Below, in pieces: positions 7,586 through 15,889 of a stretch of 41,940 bases of DNA (position 1 is the stretch's first letter; the number at the start of each line of letters is the position of its first letter). The position numbers and the translations under genes were made by a program. A model generated the notes under the pieces. The model was not told where the DNA came from. It searched no databases and saw nothing but the letters and a program-made list of their open reading frames with translations. Source of the stretch: an uncultured bacterium (GTDB taxonomy: Bacteria; Cyanobacteriota; Vampirovibrionia; Gastranaerophilales; Gastranaerophilaceae); the NCBI GenBank assembly GCA_949284155.1, contig CASDVD010000028.1, forward strand, positions 1 through 41,940, read 5' to 3'.

Positions 7586-8737
7586 CTATAGCCGTGCTAT
7601 ATTATCTCTTGTAATTATTGCATCATAATTTTTGTATCCGAGTATTTTAAGAATATTATCGGAGTGTTCTCCCATAATTTTTCTACAGTCACTGCAGTTA
7701 TAATTTATCATGCCTCTTGCAAATTCAACATTGTTTGTGTCTAAAATACTGACAATTTCGCCCTTTTGAAAATCTCCTCTGATTTCAGTGACTCCTATCG
7801 GCAGAAGGCTTGAGTCTTTTTCTGTAATTGCTTTTTTTGCTCCGTCGTTTACAATCAGTTGTCCGTTTATATTTGTTGCATATGCAATCCACCTTTTTTT
7901 GTTAGGCAGATTTTCAATAGGCAAAAATACAGTTCCGAGTTCTTCTTTTGCAAAAAGTCTTTTTATTATATGGGGCTCTTTTCCGTTTGCTATTATTGCC
8001 ATTCCTCCTGAACGGGTGACCACTTTCATTGCTTCCAGTTTTGTTTTCATCCCGCCTCGTCCGCCTTTAGATGCATTTCTTGCAAATTTTTCAATGTCTT
8101 CTGTTACGTCATCAACAATTTTTATTATTTTTGCGTTTGGATTCTCTTTTGGATTATCATCGAAAAGTCCGTCAATATCTGACAGTACAACCAGCAAATC
8201 TGCTTCGAGTTCGCTTGCTACCAGTGCGGAAAGTTTGTCATTGTCGGAAAAACTTGTATGAAAGGCGTCTCCGTAAAAATCCAGCTCAGCTGTTGAGACT
8301 GTATCATTTTGATTTATAACAGGTAATGCACCTATAGACAGCAATGTATTAAGCGTTTCTGACAGGCTTAAGTATTTTTTTCTTTGAGTAAAATCCTCTT
8401 CAGTGAGCAGTATTTGAGCAGTAATAATGCCGTACTTGCCAAAACCGTCTTCATATATTGACATCAGTCCGCATTGTCCGACTGCGGCACAGGCCTGTTT
8501 TAATGCAACACTTTCATTTGAATCGACATTTAGCTTTTTAGCGCCGAGGCCTACTGCACCTGAGGTGACTATAATGATTTCTTTTCCTGTACGTTTTAGC
8601 AGTGCAAGTTCTTCAATGAATGAATATATGCGTGATAACGATATTTCACGCTGTTCATTTCTCAGAACATTTGTTCCGAATTTAAAAACAATTCTTTTTG
8701 CGTTTACTAATTTATCTCTTATTTCTTGTTGATTCAT
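7586..8737 (-). CDS. proB: Glutamate 5-kinase
   Basis: A protein of 383 residues. It phosphorylates glutamate to gamma-glutamyl phosphate, the first and usually feedback-regulated step of proline synthesis. The amino-acid kinase domain covers about residues 14-265 (RIVFKFGTNVLR, IIIVTSGAVGLGAKKL, INQNDTVS, FSDNDKLSALVA, GRGGMKTKLEA). A C-terminal PUA domain follows (about 285-370, ending near EFARGMINY). The two-domain form matches the E. coli type. It is followed 13 bases later by proA and preceded by prmC with a 44-base gap. Proline inhibition is expected from the family but not visible. Confidence 0.96.
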   Translation of the reverse strand: MNQQEIRDKLVNAKRIVFKFGTNVLRNEQREISLSRIYSFIEELALLKRTGKEIIIVTSGAVGLGAKKLNVDSNESVALKQACAAVGQCGLMSIYEDGFGKYGIITAQILLTEEDFTQRKKYLSLSETLNTLLSIGALPVINQNDTVSTAELDFYGDAFHTSFSDNDKLSALVASELEADLLVVLSDIDGLFDDNPKENPNAKIIKIVDDVTEDIEKFARNASKGGRGGMKTKLEAMKVVTRSGGMAIIANGKEPHIIKRLFAKEELGTVFLPIENLPNKKRWIAYATNINGQLIVNDGAKKAITEKDSSLLPIGVTEIRGDFQKGEIVSILDTNNVEFARGMINYNCSDCRKIMGEHSDNILKILGYKNYDAIITRDNIARL

Positions 8738-8781
8738 AGTTATGATTATAATTTAAAGAGATATAAAAGTAAATTTGCAGA

Positions 8782-9624
8782 TTATTTTTCAAAGACTGCG
8801 CTGATAACTCTGTCTGTTCCGCTCAAGTCCTTAAGAATTTCAACATTTTTGTATCCGTAAAATTCTAAGATGTCTTTGACAAGTCTGGATTGGTTTATAC
8901 CAATTTCAAAAATTAAGTGCGCATTGGGATTTAAATACTTGTAAGACTGTGAAATTATTTTTTCGTAATTTTCTATTCCGTATTCATCTTCCGTAAACAG
9001 CGCAAGTTCCGGTTCATATACGCTCACTTCCGTTTGAAGATTCTTTTTTTCTTTTTTAGGAATATATGGAGGATTTGATATTATTAAATCAAATTTTTCA
9101 TCTATATTTGAAAAAAAATCAGATTTTCTAAATAATGCACGATTCATAAGGTTCATTTTCATTGCGTTATCAAGAGCTATTTTTAGTGCATCTTTTGATA
9201 TGTCTACTCCTAAAACCTGTGCATTTGTCAATTTTGCTATCATGCAGGCAATACATCCTGAGCCTGTGCCGATATCTAATACTTGTGCGCAGTTTTCGTT
9301 TTGTATTATTTCTATTGCTCTTCGCACGAGAAGTTCAGTCTCCGGGCGGGGAATTAAAGTGTCTTTTGACACAATAAATTCCTCATTCATAAAATATGAT
9401 TTTCCTAAAATTTGTGCTAACGGTTCTTTTGTTTTTATTCTTCGCTGTACGATTTTTAATATCTTTTCCTTGCTTAATTCGTCAGGATTTTTCCCTAAAA
9501 TAATATCCTTTTTAGATAAACCGGCAATCGCTTCTATTGCAAAATCTATTTCAGCCGCAGCTTCCGAGTCAGAATAATTATTGGTCTTATATAAATCATA
9601 CAACTTTTTACGAAGATGTTTCAT
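8782..9624 (-). CDS. prmC: Peptide chain release factor N5-glutamine methyltransferase
   Basis: A protein of 280 residues from ATG 9624; a TTG directly upstream at 9627 is the alternative. PrmC methylates the Gln of the GGQ motif in release factors RF1 and RF2. The N-terminal helical domain (about residues 1-85) ends with EPLAQILGKSYFM. The SAM-dependent methyltransferase domain follows with TLIPRPETELLV, VLDIGTGSGCIACMIA (SAM loop) and LIISNPPYIP, the NPPY motif that binds the substrate glutamine. prfA, its frequent neighbour, is not here. The start overlaps the end of the upstream orphan gene by 17 bases, which implies translational coupling. Confidence 0.94.
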   Translation of the reverse strand: MKHLRKKLYDLYKTNNYSDSEAAAEIDFAIEAIAGLSKKDIILGKNPDELSKEKILKIVQRRIKTKEPLAQILGKSYFMNEEFIVSKDTLIPRPETELLVRRAIEIIQNENCAQVLDIGTGSGCIACMIAKLTNAQVLGVDISKDALKIALDNAMKMNLMNRALFRKSDFFSNIDEKFDLIISNPPYIPKKEKKNLQTEVSVYEPELALFTEDEYGIENYEKIISQSYKYLNPNAHLIFEIGINQSRLVKDILEFYGYKNVEILKDLSGTDRVISAVFEK

Positions 9625-10096
9625 CAAGAATTTTCCCTATCATATTCTTTAAATCTAAGCGGGAAAGTCCTGTTGTGTCAACTTTTTTTATATTATGTCT
9701 TGAACAAAGCTGTTCATAGTAATAAAGCTGCTTTTTTGTCGGCTCTTGCTTTGACATTATCCGTTCTTGTAATTTTTGTTTTTGCTCTTTGAGTACTTTT
9801 TTCTGAGTTTCTGCAAATGACTTTTGTTTGTTTTTTATTTCAATTTGTTTTTTACATTCAATTATATATTTTTTTAATTCTTCTATAAATTTTTCTTTTT
9901 CAAATTCTGTTATTATCCATTCAAAATGGGGATTATGCTGTTCGTAATAGTATGTTTCGTTTTCTATGAACAAATCTAAAATTTCTTCTGTATTTTTTTC
10001 ACAATGTTTTTTTACAAAGCTTTTTATGAAGCTCAATAGTGATGACTTTTGATTTCTAGTCAACTCTAAAAACAGCATATTTTTTATATAATACAT
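9608..10096 (-). CDS. Lys/Glu-rich orphan protein coupled to prmC
   Basis: A protein of 162 residues, not recognised. It looks all-helical: an N-terminal half with aromatic and acidic residues (ENETYYYEQHNPHFEW), a charged coiled-coil-like middle (about residues 75-115, rich in K, Q, E), and a compact C-terminal segment KKQLYYYEQLCSRHN followed by TGLSRLDLKNMIGKI. The last part resembles small helical modules that start with a T-K-K-Q-L-x-Y pattern in other proteins of unknown role. No signal peptide or membrane helix is seen. It overlaps prmC by 17 bases and is probably the second gene of the operon. Confidence 0.7.
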   Translation of the reverse strand: MYYIKNMLFLELTRNQKSSLLSFIKSFVKKHCEKNTEEILDLFIENETYYYEQHNPHFEWIITEFEKEKFIEELKKYIIECKKQIEIKNKQKSFAETQKKVLKEQKQKLQERIMSKQEPTKKQLYYYEQLCSRHNIKKVDTTGLSRLDLKNMIGKILDETSS

Positions 10097-10132
10097 TATT
10101 CTCAGCTATTTATATTTTTACTTTTAACACGA

Positions 10133-10303
10133 TTATTTTAATATATCATTAATATCAAATTTTTTGGTCAGTTTTTCATTTGCAAAGACAGCCAGTTTTT
10201 TTAATATAGGGTTGGTTACCTTTGCTTTAGAAGAGCAGGGCTTAATTTTTTCTGCTTCTTTTTGCTGTTTTAAGTTTTCTGTTATATCTATGATTTTATC
10301 CAT
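10133..10303 (-). CDS. Small orphan protein (56 residues)
   Basis: ATG at 10303 and TAA at 10133-10135 give a 56-residue Lys-rich, probably helical protein (starts MDKIIDITENLKQQKEAE, ends KKFDINDILK). There is no strong ribosome site, only a weak GAG upstream. The composition is protein-like (no low-complexity run, mixed charge) and it lies 36 bases upstream of the 162-residue orphan on the same strand, which supports it as first gene of the prmC operon. Function unknown. Confidence 0.45.
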   Translation of the reverse strand: MDKIIDITENLKQQKEAEKIKPCSSKAKVTNPILKKLAVFANEKLTKKFDINDILK

Positions 10304-10438
10304 AATTATATTTTAACTCATTTTTTTCAGTGCTGCTATATAAATAAAAAAGCTTTTTATTGAAGAATTGCTATTTTATTTCTGATTTGAATATTAAGAA
10401 ATATTAAGTGAAATTAAACCAAAAAGGCAATTATTTAA

Positions 10439-10452
10439 AAAGTATATACTTT
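10439..10452. promoter_or_regulatory. 14-bp palindrome upstream of the coiled-coil gene
   Basis: AAAGTATATACTTT is a perfect palindrome ending 36 bases before the ATG at 10489. Its core AGTATATACT also occurs at 11898-11907 ahead of minC. The right half contains TATACT, which could be a -10 element, but no convincing -35 box was found at the right distance. The 185 bases between the two divergent genes (10304-10488) hold nothing else I can identify. Confidence 0.3.
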
Positions 10453-10488
10453 ATACATATAAGAAAGTAAAAATCACGAGAGGACAAC

Positions 10489-11694
10489 ATGGGCTCACCA
10501 AAAGACATACAAAAAAATCAAAGCTCATTTCTGGTTAAAAGACCGGCAATATCCGATAGTGCGAATATACATAATATAAATTCTCAACTCGGCCCGGGTG
10601 TACCGCTTTTTAACAACTTTAGTGATTTGGGTGTATCCAGAATACAACCAAGCCGGTTTAATATCGGAAGCAATGTTACTAAAATGGATCTCAAAACAAA
10701 AGATGTCTTTAGCGTTGCTTACGGTAATTGTGATTGTAAATATTTTAATACCGGTTATGATTTAAGCGATAAGTATAATACTTGTAATTATCTCAATTCT
10801 TATCAAAATAAAACCAGTTTCTGGGACAGATTGTTTAATGGTTTTGGAAAAGCGCTGATGATTGGCGGTTTTGTTTCTGCCGGAATCGGATTGGTCGGCG
10901 GCATAATGTCATTATTTTCAAAAAATAAATCCGAAGCCTCTTCAGAATCCGACAAAGGCGAAGAAATAAAAGTACATGATGCCGAAGATATAAATGTCAG
11001 CGATACAGAAGAATCTCAAACTTTATCGGAATTAGATGAACTTGATATTTCCGAACTTATTGAACGAAGAGACAATTTGCAAACTGAAGTCGATAAAATG
11101 AAAGAAGACTACGCAAATATAGATTCAAGTATCAGTTCATTGGAACAAGAAAAAGAAGCTTTGACATCACCAAAGCGCCAAGCTAAAACTGCTTGGGATA
11201 ATAAACAAAAAGAACTGGGCAATATGCGCTCAGAGTTTAATAGAGCAAGAGATAATCAAGAAAAATGTAACAAGGCTGTAACATCCATCAGAAAAGATTT
11301 AGACGGTATTAATGAGGATATTACCTTAAAAGAAAACCAATTGCAGCAAATGCAGAATGCAGGGCAGGATACAACAGCTTTATCGGCTGAAATCAGAGAA
11401 TTGAAAGCTAAAAGAGAAGAAACCAAACGTGCTTTGAACGTAGCAATGAATAATTTAGAAAAAGCTAATGAGGAATTCAAGCAAAAAGGTGAACAAGTTG
11501 AAACTTTAGAAAAAGAAGCTAACTCATTGAAAGAACAATATAACAGCTATCAAGACAGAATTTCTCAAATTGATGAAAAAATCAAATCATTAAAAAATGA
11601 CAAAAAAGAATATCCTTCAAAAATAGCAGAAAAAGAAACACATATTGAAATAGTAAATATAAAACTTCAACATAAAGAAAACGAACCTGCATAA
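10489..11694 (+). CDS. Orphan protein with a glycine-rich membrane helix and long coiled coil
   Basis: A protein of 401 residues, not recognised. The N-terminal about 115 residues are polar, with NCDCKYFN and several Asn/Tyr. Residues around 118-143 are a glycine-rich hydrophobic segment (GGFVSAGIGLVGGIMSLF), a probable membrane span or glycine-zipper hairpin. After an acidic stretch, residues about 180-395 form an uninterrupted charged coiled coil (Lys/Glu/Gln-rich, few Pro) similar in appearance to SMC/myosin-like rods. A good ribosome site (GAGAGGA) precedes the ATG. It is upstream of minC with a 244-base gap, so it probably has its own transcript. No signal peptide is evident. The coiled coil will match many unrelated proteins, so homology calls need care. 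Confidence 0.75.
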   Translation: MGSPKDIQKNQSSFLVKRPAISDSANIHNINSQLGPGVPLFNNFSDLGVSRIQPSRFNIGSNVTKMDLKTKDVFSVAYGNCDCKYFNTGYDLSDKYNTCNYLNSYQNKTSFWDRLFNGFGKALMIGGFVSAGIGLVGGIMSLFSKNKSEASSESDKGEEIKVHDAEDINVSDTEESQTLSELDELDISELIERRDNLQTEVDKMKEDYANIDSSISSLEQEKEALTSPKRQAKTAWDNKQKELGNMRSEFNRARDNQEKCNKAVTSIRKDLDGINEDITLKENQLQQMQNAGQDTTALSAEIRELKAKREETKRALNVAMNNLEKANEEFKQKGEQVETLEKEANSLKEQYNSYQDRISQIDEKIKSLKNDKKEYPSKIAEKETHIEIVNIKLQHKENEPA

Positions 11695-11938
11695 ATAATA
11701 TAAATATTTTGATACAAATATTGTTAAATAATTGTAATCTGTAAGTATTTCGTATATCCTTTAAGTACAGATATTCTCTGTAATCCTTCTTTATATGTAT
11801 AGCTTTTTAGCTGTTCTGTTAATAGGAGTATAGTTAAAAGTGAGTATCAGATGTATTGTAACGGATAAATACGAAAAATTCGGATTTATATCGAATTAGT
11901 ATATACTGATATCGCACCATAAAGAAAAGGTGTCGGAA

Positions 11939-13141
11939 ATGGAAAATAATTCACAAGATTTCTACTTAATTGATTTGTCATATGCATTGAGTCCTGCTGA
12001 TATAGTTTTTGAACTCAGCACAATTTTAGAACAGGAAATGGCTCATAATCAAAAAGTTTATTTGAAATTGGGTAATGTTGATTTAAACCAATCCCAGCTA
12101 TTGAGCATCAAATCTCTTATCAATAGCATTAATTCAACGCTAAATGCTCTTTCTTCCGAGTCAAAACAAACAGAACTTGCAGCTGCGACAATCGGTCTAA
12201 ATGTCTCGGTAAAAGAAAAAGAAGAGGAACCCTCTGCTCAGTATATTCCAATGACAGAACATCTGGAAAAAACGGTTTCTGCTGAGATGGCGGATTCCGG
12301 TTTTGAATTTGAAGTAAATGCAGAAAAAGAAACACAAGAGATACAAGAAACAGAAACTGTTGAGGAGAAAGAAAATAACATCGGGAATAAAGCTTTAAAT
12401 ACCGTGTCTGCTGATGAACAGCAAGAGCCTGTTCCTTCTCTTGAGAAAACGGCGGCTGAAAATGAAGGTAAGGAGGAAGTCCTTGGTTTAGATAAAGAGT
12501 CTGCCGGTATTGAAGAAACTGAAACACAAAATAATGACAATTCCGATAACTTTGAAAATTCCGATAATATAGATTCACTTGATGAAAAGATTGAATGCAA
12601 ACAAGAATCTGTTAATATACCGCCCTTAGAAAATGAAGAAATACAAGCGCAGCTTGACAGTATTTTTAATTCTGAGACAAAACTTGAAAATATACTGGCT
12701 GAGCAGGAAAATTATCCTTTTGTACAAGAGGCTGTTGATATTGAAATTCCGGAGGAAGAGGAACTTACGGAAGAAGATTATCAGATATTAACAATGCCTA
12801 CAAAGTATGTAAAACAGACTATTCGCTCGGGTCAGGTTATAAAATTTGACGGAAATATAATCGTTATCGGCGATTGTCATCCAGGTTCGGAACTGCATGC
12901 TGCGGGTGATATAACGGTATGGGGCACATTAGGCGGTATAGCTCATGCCGGTTGCGAGGGCAATCGAAGAGCAAGAATACGTGCACTGCAATTGAATGCA
13001 ATTCAATTACGTATCGGTGAATTTTATGCTCGCAGACCTGATGCGCTCAATGTTGCATATATCGACAAAACAAATTCGGTAACTCCGGAAGAGGCGAGAA
13101 TTATAAATGATAATATTGTTATTTTAAAATTAACAGATTGA
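11939..13141 (+). CDS. minC: Septum site-determining protein MinC with long acidic linker
   Basis: A protein of 400 residues from ATG 11939; a GTG at 11930 is in frame, but AAAGAAAAGG at 11921-11930 fits the ATG. MinC blocks FtsZ assembly away from midcell and is recruited by MinD. The C-terminal MinC domain (about residues 287-397) is clear: IRSGQVIKFDGNIIVIGDC, GSELHAAGDITVWGTLGG, AHAGCEGNRRARIRAL and QLRIGEFYARRP. The N-terminal about 85 residues are a plausible FtsZ-binding domain (LIDLSYALSPADIVFELS). Between them lie about 190 residues rich in Glu, Asn, Ser and Thr with no hydrophobic core, which is much longer than the usual MinC linker (E. coli MinC is about 231 residues in total). 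It is followed by minD with a 51-base gap. Confidence 0.92.
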   Translation: MENNSQDFYLIDLSYALSPADIVFELSTILEQEMAHNQKVYLKLGNVDLNQSQLLSIKSLINSINSTLNALSSESKQTELAAATIGLNVSVKEKEEEPSAQYIPMTEHLEKTVSAEMADSGFEFEVNAEKETQEIQETETVEEKENNIGNKALNTVSADEQQEPVPSLEKTAAENEGKEEVLGLDKESAGIEETETQNNDNSDNFENSDNIDSLDEKIECKQESVNIPPLENEEIQAQLDSIFNSETKLENILAEQENYPFVQEAVDIEIPEEEELTEEDYQILTMPTKYVKQTIRSGQVIKFDGNIIVIGDCHPGSELHAAGDITVWGTLGGIAHAGCEGNRRARIRALQLNAIQLRIGEFYARRPDALNVAYIDKTNSVTPEEARIINDNIVILKLTD

Positions 13142-13192
13142 ATTTAAAACCAGTAGTACTAATTAGAAAACCATATAAAAGGAGCACAAATA

Positions 13193-14005
13193 ATGACAGG
13201 GAGAGTAATCGTAATTACCTCAGGAAAAGGCGGGGTTGGAAAAACTACTACCAGTGCTAATATAGGAACGGCATTGGCAAAGAACGGAGCCGGTGTAGTT
13301 TTAATAGATACTGATATCGGGTTGAGAAATTTGGATTTGCTGTTGGGATTGGAAAACAGAATTGTCTATACACTGGTAGATGTAGTGGAAGAACGATGCA
13401 AACTTAAGCAGGCACTTGTTAAAGATAAAAAGAATCCTAATTTATGCCTGCTGGCAGCGGCTCAAACCAGAGATAAATCTGCAGTAACTGCCGAACAGCT
13501 GAAAGCTATTTGTGAGGAATTGCAAGAAGAATACGATTACATATTAGTCGATTGTCCCGCAGGTATTGAACAGGGCTTTCAAACTGCTATTGCCGGAGCA
13601 TCAGAGGCTATTGTTGTAACTACGCCTGAAATGTCAGCGGTACGGGATGCGGACAGGATAATAGGTCTGTTGGAAGCAAAAGAGGAAATCAAATCATACA
13701 AGCTTTTAATAAATCGTGTACGCCCGAGTATGATTAAAGCAAATGACATGATGAGTGTCGATGATGTTGTTGATATACTTTCTTGCAATCTCATTGGTAT
13801 TATTCCGGAGGATACCGGTATAATAACATCTACAAATAAAGGCGAGCCTATTGTAAATGATGAAAAATCACTTGCCGGACAGGCATATAATAATGTTGCC
13901 AGAAGAATATCCGGCGAGGAAGTTCCTTTTCTTGATATAGATGAACCTAAAGGTTTTGATGCTCTGGTTGCTAAAGTAAAAAAACTTTTCGGGATAAAAG
14001 GATAG
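13193..14005 (+). CDS. minD: Septum site-determining ATPase MinD
   Basis: A protein of 270 residues. This ParA/MinD-type ATPase binds membrane as an ATP dimer, recruits MinC, and is released by MinE. The deviant Walker A motif GKGGVGKTT (residues 11-19, signature Lys12) is intact, as are DTDIGLRNLDLLLGLE and YILVDCPAGIEQGF (switch II/Walker B). The C-terminus FDALVAKVKKLFGIKG has the amphipathic form of the MinD membrane-targeting helix. AAAGGAG precedes the ATG. Length is normal for the family. It lies in the minC-minD-minE order, 15 bases before minE. Confidence 0.97.
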   Translation: MTGRVIVITSGKGGVGKTTTSANIGTALAKNGAGVVLIDTDIGLRNLDLLLGLENRIVYTLVDVVEERCKLKQALVKDKKNPNLCLLAAAQTRDKSAVTAEQLKAICEELQEEYDYILVDCPAGIEQGFQTAIAGASEAIVVTTPEMSAVRDADRIIGLLEAKEEIKSYKLLINRVRPSMIKANDMMSVDDVVDILSCNLIGIIPEDTGIITSTNKGEPIVNDEKSLAGQAYNNVARRISGEEVPFLDIDEPKGFDALVAKVKKLFGIKG

Positions 14006-14020
14006 GAAGGAGCCGGAACG

Positions 14021-14608
14021 ATGAAAGAGATTTTTACAGATTTTTATAAACGTGTCATAGGCTTTTTCCAAAATGATAAAGGCGAAAATACAAAGGATGC
14101 TGCTACCAACCGATTAAAATTGGTTCTTTTGCATGACAGAACGAATCTTGATACTGTAACGATGCAAAAAATGCGTGAACAGTTGATTAATGTGATTTCT
14201 AAATATATAGAAATTGATAAAGAGGCTCTTGACTTAAACCTTGAAGGTGAAGGGGATTCAATTGCTCTTATGCTCAACATTCCTGTTGTCAGAGCAAGAA
14301 CAAAAGAGGAAATTGAAGAACTTGAAATAGCAGAAGAAGAGGCAAAAAGAGCAGAAATTCTTGCAGCTCTGGAGGAGGCCGCTTCTGAAGAAGATGGTAC
14401 TGCATCTGCGGAAAATGAGAAAAATGAGGAAGATGCGTCTGAGAAATCAGATGAATCCGGGCAGACAGATTCGTCTGAAGATGCAAATCCTCAGGACAAG
14501 GAACCTGAGAATTCATCTGAATCATCTGTTAATGAAACGGAAGTGGAGGATTCTTCTGATACACCTGTTGAGCAAACAGAACACAAAAAGAAAAAAAGTA
14601 AAAAATAA
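14021..14608 (+). CDS. minE: Cell division topological specificity factor MinE with acidic C-terminal tail
   Basis: A protein of 195 residues, about twice the usual 80-100. The MinE part is residues 1-95. It begins with an amphipathic start (MKEIFTDFYKRVIGFF), then AATNRLKLVLLHDRTNLD, the anti-MinCD segment. The dimerisation part follows (MQKMREQLINVISKYIEID, then LMLNIPVVRAR). Residues about 96-190 are almost only Glu, Ser, Asp, Ala, Asn and Lys (EEEAKRAEILAALEEAASEE and onward) and the end is KKKKSKK, so this tail is probably disordered. AGGAAGGAG precedes the ATG. It is the last gene of the Min operon and is followed by a strong terminator. Confidence 0.92.
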   Translation: MKEIFTDFYKRVIGFFQNDKGENTKDAATNRLKLVLLHDRTNLDTVTMQKMREQLINVISKYIEIDKEALDLNLEGEGDSIALMLNIPVVRARTKEEIEELEIAEEEAKRAEILAALEEAASEEDGTASAENEKNEEDASEKSDESGQTDSSEDANPQDKEPENSSESSVNETEVEDSSDTPVEQTEHKKKKSKK

Positions 14609-14628
14609 ATCATAAATTAAAATAAAAA

Positions 14629-14659
14629 GGGCCGATAAGTTTGTTTATCGGCCTTTTTT
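14629..14659 (+). terminator. Intrinsic terminator of the minCDE operon
   Basis: The hairpin GGCCGATAAG / TTTATCGGCC (14630-14652; GGCCGATAA pairs with TTATCGGCC around a short loop) is followed by a run of seven T. It starts about 20 bases after the minE stop. Confidence 0.9.
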
Positions 14660-14723
14660 CATCTATTAAAGGTATTTTATTTTTAAGAATATTATTTATT
14701 ATAAAAATGAAGAGGTGTTTAAT

Positions 14724-15764
14724 ATGTGGAAACATTTTGGTGAATCAATAATATTAACTATAATAGGTTTAGTTATTGCATATTTATGGGCTGAACATAT
14801 GCATCCGGGAAGCGGTTTGTTCAGTTTGTTTATCGTATTTGTGCTGAGTGTATTAGAGATTAGTCTTTCTTTTGACAATGCAGTCGTTAATGCCATGAAA
14901 CTTGAGCATATGAGCGACAAGTGGAGACATAGATTTTTAACCTGGGGTATTGCCATAGCCGTGTTCGGCATGAGGTTTTTATTCCCGGTGCTGATAGTTT
15001 CTTTATTTGCTAATGTTTCTATGCTTAATGTGGCAAAAATGGCTGTTTATAATGCTGATAAATATGCACATTACCTGCATGAAACCCATGCTCCGATAGT
15101 GGCATTCGGCGGTGCTTTTTTGATGATGTTGTTTCTTCACTACTTTTTTAATGAACAAAAAAAGATACACTGGATAAAATTTATTGAAGAAAAACTGTGC
15201 CATGCCGGGCATATATACGGGTTGGAGACGGTTATTACTTTGATTTCAATCTGCCTTGTTCAGCAGCATGTTGCGGAATCTCACAGATTACAGGTTGTGT
15301 TGTCGGGTATTGGAGGTGTAGTTTTATACCTGTTAATTGATGGTATCAGTAAATTTTTGGAAGCAAAAGAAGCGGAAAGAACTGCAAAATTAGTGAACAG
15401 TTGTGCCAGAACCGGCGGATTTGTTTCATTTATGTATTTAGAACTGATAGATGCGTCTTTTTCTTTGGACGGAGTATTAGGTGCTTTCGCATTGAGTAAA
15501 GATATTATAATTATTTCTATCGGGCTTGCGATTGGAGCCATTTTTGTTCGTTCATTAACAATTCTTCTTGTTGAAGAAGGTACGCTAAAGCAGTTCCGGT
15601 ATCTTGAACACGGAGCCCACTGGGCAATTGGTGCTCTGGCCTGTTTGATGTTTGTTTCTACTTTTCATGAAGTGCCGGAGGTCATAACGGGGCTTTTGGG
15701 ATTAGTGTTTATAGTTTGTGCTTTTATTTCTTCTGTTTTGTATAACAGAAAACAAAATCAATAA
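14724..15764 (+). CDS. TerC/DUF475 family integral membrane protein
   Basis: A protein of 346 residues from ATG 14724; GAAGAGG ending at 14715 is the ribosome site, so the in-frame GTG at 14715 is rejected. It has about nine hydrophobic helices. Two acidic membrane motifs mark the TerC superfamily: LEISLSFDNAVV near residue 45 and ASFSLDGVLGAFA near 250, plus LEHGAHWAIGALA in the C-terminal part. DUF475-type members are longer than Alx/TerC and have these conserved in-membrane Asp residues. TerC relatives are implicated in manganese export and metal homeostasis, but the substrate of this subgroup is not settled. It stands alone between the minE terminator and dnaK. Confidence 0.85.
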   Translation: MWKHFGESIILTIIGLVIAYLWAEHMHPGSGLFSLFIVFVLSVLEISLSFDNAVVNAMKLEHMSDKWRHRFLTWGIAIAVFGMRFLFPVLIVSLFANVSMLNVAKMAVYNADKYAHYLHETHAPIVAFGGAFLMMLFLHYFFNEQKKIHWIKFIEEKLCHAGHIYGLETVITLISICLVQQHVAESHRLQVVLSGIGGVVLYLLIDGISKFLEAKEAERTAKLVNSCARTGGFVSFMYLELIDASFSLDGVLGAFALSKDIIIISIGLAIGAIFVRSLTILLVEEGTLKQFRYLEHGAHWAIGALACLMFVSTFHEVPEVITGLLGLVFIVCAFISSVLYNRKQNQ

Positions 15765-15889
15765 TTTTTTCGGCTTATATTATTTTTTATTTTGAATTAT
15801 TAATTTTTTGTTTATTTTTTTATAATTTTTGAAATTCGATGATATAAAATAAATAGTTAGTAAATGTTGATAGTTCAAAGGAGAATAAT

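Noticed and set aside
11840-11899. GTG-started 19-residue frame ahead of minC with AGGAG 11 bases upstream, possibly a leader peptide
   Set aside because: Spacing to the ribosome site is long, the peptide has no attenuator-like residue run, and it overlaps the palindrome at 11898-11907. Not enough support.
15765-15889. CIRCE or heat-shock operator upstream of dnaK
   Set aside because: Only AT-rich sequence was seen; no TTAGCACTC-type inverted repeat.
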